64,000 bases of DNA from UBA6952 sp045562575 (GTDB lineage: Bacteria; Chloroflexota; Dehalococcoidia; Lucifugimonadales; UBA6952). Location: the NCBI GenBank assembly GCA_045562575.1, contig JBJKVQ010000021.1, forward strand, positions 1-64,000, read 5' to 3'. The notes beneath the pieces are model-generated. The model was given only the letters and a program-made list of their open reading frames with translations. It was not told the DNA's origin and did not search any database. Of the stretch, positions 27,101-34,463 are shown in pieces (position 1 is the stretch's first letter; each line of letters opens with the position of its first letter). The translations under genes were made by a program, and so were the position numbers.

Positions 27101-27964
27101 AAGTCGCTTATTTACTTTGTATCTTCCAACTCTCCCCAAATCATATCTTCGAGGATTAAAAAATAAATTGTGCAACATCGCTTCAGAGTTTTCTAAAGTT
27201 GGAGGCTCTCCTGGTCTAATGTGTCGGTATAATTCAATTAAAGCATCCTTACGTTCAATGGCGTTAGGATCCTTGTCCAGTGTCGTTTTAATATATGTGT
27301 GATCTGCATCAGTATCAAATGACTTAAACTCATCAAGAATAGCTTGCGGAGAATCGAAACCAATTGCACGTAAAAAAGTGGTTACTGGTATTCTTCTTTT
27401 TCTATCAACTTTAACAGAGATTATGTCCCTAGAGCTCGTTTCAAATTCTAACCATGCTCCACGATAGGGAACAAATTTTGCATTCCCCATTTTTCTACCT
27501 GTTACAGGATCTTCTTCAACAGTGAAATATACTCCTGGAGATCTTACAAGCTGACTGACTACAACACGTTCTGCACCATTTATGATAAATGTTCCATTTG
27601 TTGTCATAAATGGTATATCAGCAAGAAAGATTTGATTTTCTTTAATTTCTCCAGTCTGTTTTATTTTTAATTGTGCAGTTACATATAGAGCTGAAGCATA
27701 AGTTTTTTCTAACTCTCTACACTCGGACTCACTATACTTAGGTTCTCTAAACTCATGACCGATAAAATTTAACTCATAGCGAGTATTATTAAAGTCTTCA
27801 ATTGGAGAAATTTCACTTAATAATTCAGTCATACCCTGTGTTTTAAATGATTCAAAGGACTGACTTAATACTTGAATTAGATTTGGAACACTTGCTTCTA
27901 GGGTGCTAGATGCAAAACTATTTTCAACACGCTTTATATTAGCAGAAGGTTCAATAGCAACCAT
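24188..27964 (-). CDS. rpoB: DNA-directed RNA polymerase subunit beta
   Basis: The 1,258-residue beta subunit. Recognisable are the rifampicin-region stretch [17 protein letters not shown] with [12 protein letters not shown], the [16 protein letters not shown] segment, [20 protein letters not shown], and the C-terminal [23 protein letters not shown]-like clamp region (here ending AYSS). The frame is open to a GTG at 27973, but the AAAGGAG site leaves only one base before that GTG; the ATG at 27964 has correct spacing and is chosen. Upstream lies uvrD rather than rplJ-rplL, so rpoBC is detached from the ribosomal stalk genes. A consensus promoter and a hairpin lie in its leader. Confidence 0.98.
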   Translation of the reverse strand: [1258 protein letters not shown]

Positions 27965-27989
27965 ATGAAACACACTCCTTTATTGAAAG

Positions 27990-28016
27990 TAAAAAATACC
28001 ATTCCATGAGGAATGG
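27990..28016 (-). terminator. Hairpin plus U-run in the rpoB leader (attenuator candidate)
   Basis: On the minus strand CCATTCC-TCAT-GGAATGG (27999-28016) is a perfect 7-bp stem, followed after two bases by six T (27991-27996). It sits between the rpoB promoter and its ribosome site. Because the promoter is upstream of it, it would act on rpoBC transcripts as an attenuator, or stop read-through from uvrD, or both. Confidence 0.6.
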
Positions 28017-28096
28017 CAATACGAATTAGGGATTTCCCAGTTATCTTGAAAACTTATATATGATATGATAAGCCTATATATAAATAATAAACTACG

Positions 28097-28125
28097 ATTA
28101 TATAGTAAATACAATTTTATGTCAA
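28097..28125 (-). promoter_or_regulatory. Perfect sigma-70 consensus promoter for rpoBC
   Basis: On the minus strand TTGACA (28120-28125) and TATAAT (28097-28102) are separated by exactly 17 bases: 12 of 12 consensus bases with optimal spacing. It lies 8 bases after the end of the uvrD gene and about 130 bases before the rpoB start, giving an untranslated leader of roughly 125 bases. Confidence 0.88.
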
Positions 28126-28132
28126 ATTTAAT

Positions 28133-30364
28133 CTACTTGGATTTTTTACTTATTTCTAAATTAGCTAAACTCATCAATAATTTTTTTTTGCCAGTGGAAC
28201 TAAAATGAACATCAATCACAAAATCGTTTCCACTTTCAGTGCATAATAAAACAATTCCTTCCCCAAAAGATTTATGAATTACTTTTGTTCCTATTTCAAT
28301 AGGATCTAATAATTCAGTTGCATCCTCTTTCTGTTTATGAACAGTATTTGGATCAAATACCGTTTTGCGAGCGGCCGAATAAGAATTGGTTTTTTCTAGA
28401 CTTTGTATATTTAATTCCGAAATATCTGAAAGAAAACGTGAAGGTATACTGGTTTGACTACCTTGACCAAAACCATATCGTTTATATGCCCTTAATAAAT
28501 ATAACAATTTTTCTGCGCGAGTAATTCCCACGTAGCACAGTCTTCTTTCTTCTTCTAGTTGTACAGGATCATCCATACTTCGTATATGCGGCAATAATCC
28601 TTCTTCCATACCTGCTATAAAAACCACTGGAAATTCTAATCCTTTTGATTGATGTAAAGTAATTAAAGTTATTGAATTTTCATTTGTATCTAATCCATCT
28701 ATATCACTAACCAAAGCTATTCTGTCCAAATATTCTGTCATTGATGTAATTTCTTCAGTTTCCTTTAGCTGTATAGCCAATCCTTTTAATTCCATTACAT
28801 TTTCTAATCGATCAAGACCATTAGTTTCATCCTGTTGTAAAAACGCTTGATACCCCACATCGACAATTATTTTTTCAATTATTTCTGAAGGTGTGCTATC
28901 GACAGAATCAGAAATTAATTGTTGTAAAAGATTCGAGAATAGATTCAATGAAGTTGCAGCACGTCGAGTTAAACCAATTAATTGTTGTAATTCTTCTATA
29001 CTATTGTATTCAACAATAGTCTGATAAATTGTCTTATTTTTTGATTTAGCAACATCAACTATTTTATTGTAACTTGTAGATCCAATTCCCCTTGTCGGCA
29101 CATTAATAATTCGCCCTATGCTTATATCGTCATCAGGATTAGCTATAACCTTGAGATATGAAATTACATCCCTAATTTCTTTTCTACTGTAGAATTTAAT
29201 TCCACCGACGATTTTATAAGGAATTTTATTAGAAAGACACGCTTCTTCAATTACCCGTGATTGAGCATTCACTCTATACATTATTGCGCATTGGTCCCAT
29301 TTATATTTTTCCACCTTTACCAATCGCTCGATTTCATGAATTATTTTTTCTGCCTCTTCTTTCTCTGAATATCCTTCATCTATAATCAGAGATTCACCTA
29401 CACCATTATTAGTCCATAGTTTATTAATAATATTTGTGTCATTAGTGGATATAAGTTTAGAAGCTGCATCTAAGATATTTTGGGTAGATCGATAATTTTG
29501 AGAAAGATGAATAACCTTTGCACTAGGATAATCATTTTGAAATGATAATATATTTCTTATATCTGCATTTCTCCAAGAATATATCGATTGATTAGGATCC
29601 CCTACAACACATATATTTTCATGCTTTTTACCTAACAATCTCATTAAGGTGTATTGAGCTATATTAGTATCTTGAAATTCATCAATCATCAAATGTTCAT
29701 ATTTATCACTATAGTATTCTTGTATTTCTTGAGAATTTTGCAGTAACTGGACTGCCTTCATTAATAAATCATCAAAATCTAAAGCACTATTTGAATTTAA
29801 AGTTTTTTGATAACTTTCATATACTCTCGATACAATCTCATCATAAAAGTTTTTACTAGTACCACCCAAAACTTCATATGATAATAAATTACTTTTATGT
29901 TTAGATATTGAAGCTAACAAAGACCTAGGAGGAAATCTTTTATGATCTATTTGTAATTCCTTAAGAGATTCGTTTATAACCTGTAGTTGATCACTATCAT
30001 CATAAATAACAAAATTCTGATTCAAACCAATAAACTTTCCATGTTGCCTCAATATATACACACAAAAACTATGAAAAGTTCCACATCGAAGATTAAAAGC
30101 ATCTCTACTCATAATCATATTATTTATACGTTCTTTGATTTCATTCGCAGCACGATTTGTAAAAGTCACAGCCAAAATATTTTGTGAATCGATAGATAAT
30201 TGACTTATTAAATAAGATATACGATGTGTTATAACCCGCGTTTTACCACTACCAGGGCCTGCTAAAACCAATAAAGGGCCGTCAGTAGTACTAACAGCAT
30301 CTTGTTGTTCAGGATTAAGTCCAGAGAAAAATTGATCGTTCACTAATTTATCAAAACTTTTCAA
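28133..30364 (-). CDS. uvrD: UvrD/PcrA-type superfamily 1 DNA helicase
   Basis: This 743-residue 3'-5' helicase works in repair, replication-conflict resolution or recombination. The N-terminal LNPEQQDAVSTTDGPLLVLA (Q motif) leads to Walker A GPGSGKTRVI; DEFQDTN (motif II), VGDPNQSIYSWRNAD (motif III), QNYRST, a LITLHQSKGLEFP motif (motif V) and a EEERRLCYVGITRAE motif (VI) are all present. The C-terminal tail ends in a Tudor-like region that binds RNA polymerase in PcrA/UvrD (IGTKVIHKSFGEGIVL). The start is uncertain: TTG at 30364 overlaps the upstream CoA-transferase gene by 14 bases, GTG at 30343 is an alternative; neither has a strong ribosome site. PcrA and UvrD cannot be told apart here. 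Confidence 0.94.
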   Translation of the reverse strand: MKSFDKLVNDQFFSGLNPEQQDAVSTTDGPLLVLAGPGSGKTRVITHRISYLISQLSIDSQNILAVTFTNRAANEIKERINNMIMSRDAFNLRCGTFHSFCVYILRQHGKFIGLNQNFVIYDDSDQLQVINESLKELQIDHKRFPPRSLLASISKHKSNLLSYEVLGGTSKNFYDEIVSRVYESYQKTLNSNSALDFDDLLMKAVQLLQNSQEIQEYYSDKYEHLMIDEFQDTNIAQYTLMRLLGKKHENICVVGDPNQSIYSWRNADIRNILSFQNDYPSAKVIHLSQNYRSTQNILDAASKLISTNDTNIINKLWTNNGVGESLIIDEGYSEKEEAEKIIHEIERLVKVEKYKWDQCAIMYRVNAQSRVIEEACLSNKIPYKIVGGIKFYSRKEIRDVISYLKVIANPDDDISIGRIINVPTRGIGSTSYNKIVDVAKSKNKTIYQTIVEYNSIEELQQLIGLTRRAATSLNLFSNLLQQLISDSVDSTPSEIIEKIIVDVGYQAFLQQDETNGLDRLENVMELKGLAIQLKETEEITSMTEYLDRIALVSDIDGLDTNENSITLITLHQSKGLEFPVVFIAGMEEGLLPHIRSMDDPVQLEEERRLCYVGITRAEKLLYLLRAYKRYGFGQGSQTSIPSRFLSDISELNIQSLEKTNSYSAARKTVFDPNTVHKQKEDATELLDPIEIGTKVIHKSFGEGIVLLCTESGNDFVIDVHFSSTGKKKLLMSLANLEISKKSK

Positions 30365-31739
30365 TAATATTTTTATAATTTGTATCGTCTTCTCTTACGT
30401 CACCTCTATCAATTAATGATTGATTAGTAGGAGAAGCTGGTTTATAACCAGCAGGCATGTTTCCAACACGCATATCTTGCACCTCTGTACCACTTTTATA
30501 TTCAGATACAACTTCATCATCTTCAAGATCTAAAATATCATCTTCATCAAGTCCTAATAGATTCGACAATACATAAGAATTATGAAATCCAAGAGGTGCA
30601 GTTGGATTTTGAATATATCCATTTGTTTTACTCATATTGAATGGCAATCCAGAATATATACGTTTACCAATATTGGTTTCTTCATAATGTTCTACTTGTT
30701 CAAAAAATTCTCGATACTTGTATTGTTTATCCTGTAATAAATCTCTTGAATTATTCACTGGTGCGGCAGCTATATTTATAGATTGTAGTTTTTCAACAAC
30801 TTCTTGCTTTGAAAGTTTTTCACTCCAGGTCTTAATATGATTATCAATTTCATCGTGATGAGTAAAACGATCATCATTATTTGGATATTTATCTGCTACT
30901 AAACTTTCACTATTTACTAAACTACAAAATTTTCCCCATTCATCATTAGTTTTAATAGTTAAAACAAACCACTCATCGTCACCTTCGCATGGATAACAAC
31001 CTTGTGGTGCAAAAGTATTATGACGATTTCCATTTCTTTGAATATATTTATCGTTATAGGCAACATCCAACAAAGGAGAACTCACTACAGGTGTACAAGC
31101 TTCTAACATTGAGTGATCTATCCATTGACCCTCTCCTGTTTTATTTCGATGATACAAAGCCATAGTGATAGCACTCACAATGTTCCATGCAACTACTAGA
31201 TCCATGATTGACTGACCCGCTTTACTAGGAGTTTTATCAGGAAATCCAGTCAAATGAGAAGTAGTAGCAGCCTCAATCACTTGTGCCATTCCTACGTAAT
31301 CTTTCCACGGTCCACTGTGGCCATATCCTGAATTGGAAAGCATAATTAGATCGGGTTTTACTTGCTTTAATTGATCATAATTTAAACCTAAATTGGTCAT
31401 CACTCTCGCAGAAAAATTTTCTGCTACGATATCTGAAATTGATACCAAATGTTTAAATAAGTCACGACCACTATCTTCAGATAAATTTAAAGTAAAACTT
31501 TTCTTGCTTCTATTTGAACCATTGAAAGCACCAGATCGGTCATGCCAATTTATACCAGGATCGCCGTCGGGAAATGGCCCTAAGAATCTATAAAAGTTTG
31601 GCCTTTGTGCATATTCTATATGTATTATTTCAGCACCCATATCGCCCAAGATACTCATTGCCATTGGTAAAGCAAGTATATCTGATGTTTCTATTATTCT
31701 TACACCATGTAGAGGTAATGGTTTATTATTCATTGTCAC
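30351..31739 (-). CDS. CaiB/BaiF (family III) CoA-transferase, second gene of pair
   Basis: This 462-residue family III CoA-transferase moves CoA between carboxylic acids. The N-terminal GVRIIETSDILALPMAMSIL and DMGAEIIHIE strands, NRSKKSFTLNL, a SNSGYGHSGPW segment and the GQSIMDLVVAW helix with the Asp expected to form the acyl-enzyme are all visible. It is longer than the usual 390-410 residues, with an added C-terminal acidic tail. Its ATG overlaps the stop of the first CoA-transferase gene by 4 bases, so the two are translated together and may form a heteromer, as SmtA/SmtB do in Chloroflexus. The substrate is unknown; the nearby HMG-CoA-lyase-like enzyme suggests a branched hydroxy acid. 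Confidence 0.85.
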   Translation of the reverse strand: MTMNNKPLPLHGVRIIETSDILALPMAMSILGDMGAEIIHIEYAQRPNFYRFLGPFPDGDPGINWHDRSGAFNGSNRSKKSFTLNLSEDSGRDLFKHLVSISDIVAENFSARVMTNLGLNYDQLKQVKPDLIMLSNSGYGHSGPWKDYVGMAQVIEAATTSHLTGFPDKTPSKAGQSIMDLVVAWNIVSAITMALYHRNKTGEGQWIDHSMLEACTPVVSSPLLDVAYNDKYIQRNGNRHNTFAPQGCYPCEGDDEWFVLTIKTNDEWGKFCSLVNSESLVADKYPNNDDRFTHHDEIDNHIKTWSEKLSKQEVVEKLQSINIAAAPVNNSRDLLQDKQYKYREFFEQVEHYEETNIGKRIYSGLPFNMSKTNGYIQNPTAPLGFHNSYVLSNLLGLDEDDILDLEDDEVVSEYKSGTEVQDMRVGNMPAGYKPASPTNQSLIDRGDVREDDTNYKNIIEKF

Positions 31740-32926
31740 TTAATTACCCCTTTGTCTTTCATATCTTTGATAATATTAGAATCAATGTTAAGAATTGTTG
31801 TTAAAATATCTTCGGTATGTTGACCTAATGAGGGCGAACCTTCTCTAGGTATACCTTTGGTTGCATTTAAACCTAAAACATTCGAAACATGAGGTAATCC
31901 AGTTAATTTTCCATGATCAATATTAGTAAAATAATCTCTTTCAATTAATTGTTCACAATATAGTAATTCTTTTGGACTTAATTCTCTACTCGCCATAAGA
32001 CGCCATGCGTGAGCTTCATGAAAAAAGTCATCTTTATCTATTTCTTGTAGCCGATTTAAATATAATGATTTAAGCTCTTCATAATTTTCTTCTCTACCTT
32101 GTGGTGTTGAAAATCTCTCTTCATACATTTCAGGAACACCAAGAAATGCTGCAATTTCTTCAAAATCTGTGCTTCTTATTACTGAAAGTCCCACATGTCC
32201 ATTACTAGTTGGCCACAAATCCACTCCAAATAGTAATCGATTTTTAGGTCCACGACCCCAAATAGCTCCTGTGTATGTGTAATATTGTAAAGCATAAGGG
32301 ATACACGAAGTTACTACCTCGGCTATACTAACATCAATGTATTGGCCTCCTAAACGATCAGCGCATAAAAGCGCCATCATTGTTGAACTTAATGCTACTT
32401 GACCGGCTACAAATTGAAACAATGGCACCCCAAATGACATAGGTTCGCCATCATAATCACCACTAACATACATATTGCCACCGAATGCTTCCAAACTTAT
32501 TTGAGACCATTCCCAATCACTATTTGGGCCATTCTGGCCATATGGTGTTATAGAAGTAATTACCAAATTGGCATTATTATTAACTAAATCAGAAAAAAGT
32601 AAGCCTTTTTGTTCCAGAAATTTAGGCGGTGTGCCATCCACAATAACATCTGCCTTTTGAGCCAGTTGAACAATAAGGTCTATTGAGTTTTCATCATCAA
32701 AATTAACAGAAATACTTTTTTTCCCGGTGTTTAAACTTAAAAATAGAGTACTATGATCAATATTTGAAGAATCTTTAATAAATGGTTCTTCATTTCTAAT
32801 CGAATCACCATCTATTGTTTCAATTTTTACAATATTAGCACCGTAATCAGCTAAAATTTTACAGCAATATGAAGCAGATATACTTGAGCCTATTTCTAAT
32901 ACTAATACGCCGTCTAAAGGTAACAA
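31736..32926 (-). CDS. CaiB/BaiF (family III) CoA-transferase, first gene of pair
   Basis: A 396-residue family III CoA-transferase of typical length, with VLEIGSSISASYCCKILADY, GANIVKIE, a SLNTGKKSISVNF segment, SITPYGQNGPNSDW and a GPVAL-like glycine-rich region near AGQVALSSTMMAL. The segment homologous to the catalytic Asp helix is weaker than in its partner, so this may be the less active subunit. It starts at TTG (32926) after a strong GGGAGGAG site. A terminator closes the HMG-CoA-lyase-like gene just upstream, so the CoA-transferase pair is probably expressed separately or by read-through. Its stop overlaps the partner gene by 4 bases. Confidence 0.82.
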   Translation of the reverse strand: MLPLDGVLVLEIGSSISASYCCKILADYGANIVKIETIDGDSIRNEEPFIKDSSNIDHSTLFLSLNTGKKSISVNFDDENSIDLIVQLAQKADVIVDGTPPKFLEQKGLLFSDLVNNNANLVITSITPYGQNGPNSDWEWSQISLEAFGGNMYVSGDYDGEPMSFGVPLFQFVAGQVALSSTMMALLCADRLGGQYIDVSIAEVVTSCIPYALQYYTYTGAIWGRGPKNRLLFGVDLWPTSNGHVGLSVIRSTDFEEIAAFLGVPEMYEERFSTPQGREENYEELKSLYLNRLQEIDKDDFFHEAHAWRLMASRELSPKELLYCEQLIERDYFTNIDHGKLTGLPHVSNVLGLNATKGIPREGSPSLGQHTEDILTTILNIDSNIIKDMKDKGVIK

Positions 32927-32945
32927 ATCTCCTCCCTAATGTCCT

Positions 32946-32988
32946 AAAAATCATAGAGCGAACCTCAAGATTCTGAGATTCGCTCTAT
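32946..32988 (-). terminator. Rho-independent terminator after the HMG-CoA-lyase-like gene
   Basis: A 10-bp stem (32953-32962 with 32979-32988, ATAGAGCGAA) extended by CTCA/TGAG across one mismatch, with a 6-base loop. On the minus strand it is followed by GA and five T. It lies 18 bases beyond the stop codon at 33007. Confidence 0.85.
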
Positions 32989-33006
32989 AAATTATAATCT
33001 ATGCGA

Positions 33007-34218
33007 TTAATTTGATGGCTTTGGGAACCAGTCTTCTTTCCAAGGCCAATCTCCATCTACCTCAAACACAGGCAGACCTTTATCTAATCTATCTTTGTAT
33101 GGGCTAGCAATAGGTTCACGCCAAGGATAAACTCCTCCTTCGTAAGCCTTTGAACCAACTTTGAAATGTTTTGTTTGTTCCAATGTTTCTACGAAAGGTG
33201 CATTCATATCGTACACCTTAGTCTTAACATTTCTACCATCAATACCATTGGAAGGTCTGGGTCCAGCTCTTGAAACATGTCCCCACAACTGTCTTCCTAG
33301 GATTTCTTCAGCCATCCATACAGTCTCGATTAGTTTATCCAAATCTACTCCTGTATCAATACCCATGTCTTCCATCATATGCATTGAGTCTTCAGTTGGA
33401 GCCATCCCTGTAGCTCTTCCGTTACCACAATAAGGGCAACCACCGAAACCACCTATAGTACCATCAAGAGCTAAGTCGTCTTCTGGACCAAGAGCTCTTA
33501 ATGCTGCATAGTGTGAAGTTACAGCCATTCCTCTACTATTGTGGGAATGTAATGACCAATGAGTAACTTCTGGCCATTTTTCTTTTACACGATAGATAAT
33601 TTGTTCTACCTTTTCTGGATGAACCCATCCCATGGGATCTCCCATACTGGCTTGGGTAACCTGAATACCAGCATCTTCCCAAAGAGCATGTTGGTGCTCG
33701 AGTAATGCCATGTATTGATCTACTGAAAAATCTCCCAGAAAGTTAGATCCAAATGAAGCATTAGCACCGATACCAGCTTCCTTTGCACCTGATTCTATTG
33801 CACGGGCAATAACTTTAGGCCAATTCTCCATCTCCTGCATTTGTGATCTATTTGTATTTCTTCGAACAAATACGTCACACATATGGCAACTGAGAGAAGG
33901 TCGACCAGTACCTCGTTCAATAGTAAGCGGTGGGGAATACTCTTTGGCTCTTTCAACTCCTCTTTCATTGAGTGCTAATGCGGTGTATGTTACACCTTCA
34001 ATAGGCTTAAATTTGGACATCAATTCATCCATTCTAGCCATTTGTGGAGTATATCTAGGACTTACAAAAGATCCGACAACAATCTGCTTTAAACCAGTTT
34101 CGCCTAAAGCATTAAGCAATTCAATTTTATCATCGATAGCTATATTTGAATCTTCAATTTGCATACCTTCTCTTAAACCTTGTTCGGTATAAGTAACTTT
34201 TGGATACCTATTAGACAT
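33007..34218 (-). CDS. HMG-CoA lyase-like (HMGL/DRE-TIM) carbon-carbon lyase
   Basis: This 403-residue DRE-TIM barrel enzyme resembles hydroxymethylglutaryl-CoA lyase. GLREGMQ (Arg16-Glu17) holds the catalytic Arg, though the usual Asp of the LRDG motif is Glu; LHSHNSRGMA supplies the metal-binding His pair; GGFGGCPYCGNG is the Cys-containing lid loop of HMG-CoA lyase, with an extra Cys. It is about 100 residues longer than HMG-CoA lyases (about 300), with a distinct SCHMCDVFVRRN insert and C-terminal tail. It may cleave or form a 3-hydroxyacyl-CoA with acetyl-CoA or pyruvate; CoA-transferase genes follow. Codon use is regular, suggesting high expression. It has an AGGAGG ribosome site and an elaborate leader (34211-34440). 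Confidence 0.75.
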   Translation of the reverse strand: MSNRYPKVTYTEQGLREGMQIEDSNIAIDDKIELLNALGETGLKQIVVGSFVSPRYTPQMARMDELMSKFKPIEGVTYTALALNERGVERAKEYSPPLTIERGTGRPSLSCHMCDVFVRRNTNRSQMQEMENWPKVIARAIESGAKEAGIGANASFGSNFLGDFSVDQYMALLEHQHALWEDAGIQVTQASMGDPMGWVHPEKVEQIIYRVKEKWPEVTHWSLHSHNSRGMAVTSHYAALRALGPEDDLALDGTIGGFGGCPYCGNGRATGMAPTEDSMHMMEDMGIDTGVDLDKLIETVWMAEEILGRQLWGHVSRAGPRPSNGIDGRNVKTKVYDMNAPFVETLEQTKHFKVGSKAYEGGVYPWREPIASPYKDRLDKGLPVFEVDGDWPWKEDWFPKPSN

Positions 34219-34273
34219 ATTCTCCTCCTTTCATCGATAACATATAACAAGTAAGTAAAATTATTTTGGGCAT
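34211..34273 (-). CDS. 20-codon leader ORF overlapping the start of the HMG-CoA-lyase-like gene
   Basis: An ATG at 34271-34273 (minus strand) follows an AAAGGAG ribosome site at good spacing and opens a frame of 20 codons (starting MPKIILLTC). Its TAA (34211-34213) lies inside the first three codons of the lyase gene, so the leader ORF runs through the lyase ribosome site and ends just past its ATG. This arrangement couples translation of the two. The peptide has no obvious run of one regulatory amino acid. That it is translated is inference. Confidence 0.5.
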   Translation of the reverse strand: MPKIILLTCYMLSMKGGEYV

Positions 34274-34400
34274 CTTAACTCCTTTCTGACCTTCGGTACC
34301 CCCAGGGAGGGGTCCTTGCCTTACATTAAAAAACCCATGATGTGAAATAGCTTTAATGCCTTCGGATTAAAAACCCTTGCAAACAATCTCATATCACGAG
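34274..34400 (-). promoter_or_regulatory. Structured 5' leader, riboswitch- or attenuator-like, unknown class
   Basis: In the RNA of the minus strand, TTTAATCC-GAA-GG(C)ATTAAA (34352-34371) forms an 8-bp hairpin. Its 3' arm CATTAAA (34352-34358) can instead pair perfectly with TTTAATG (34324-34330). Further down, a stable GC hairpin (34295-34315, ACCCC/GGGGT core) presents CCTCC, which could pair with the AGGAGG site of the lyase gene or AAAGGAG of the leader ORF. A CCGAAGG motif occurs twice (near 34360 and 34291). I could not match it to any riboswitch class I know. Ligand and mechanism are unknown. Confidence 0.5.
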
Positions 34401-34403
34401 TCA

Positions 34404-34432
34404 ATAAAAACCGATCCTGAATCTAATGTCAA
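34404..34432 (-). promoter_or_regulatory. Candidate promoter of the leader and HMG-CoA-lyase-like gene
   Basis: On the minus strand a perfect -35 TTGACA (34427-34432) is followed after 17 bases by TTTTAT (34404-34409), a weak -10. It lies about 185 bases before the lyase start, which places the whole structured region in the transcript. Confidence 0.45.
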
Positions 34433-34463
34433 TACTAAAGACCTATATATACTATTATAGATT

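Noticed and set aside
34274..34400. T-box, SAM, cobalamin or SRP RNA in the HMG-CoA-lyase leader
   Set aside because: The GGGGGTACCGAAGG stretch vaguely recalls the T-box TGGNACCGCG and CCGAAGG recalls the SRP loop, but the flanking conserved elements of those RNAs are absent.
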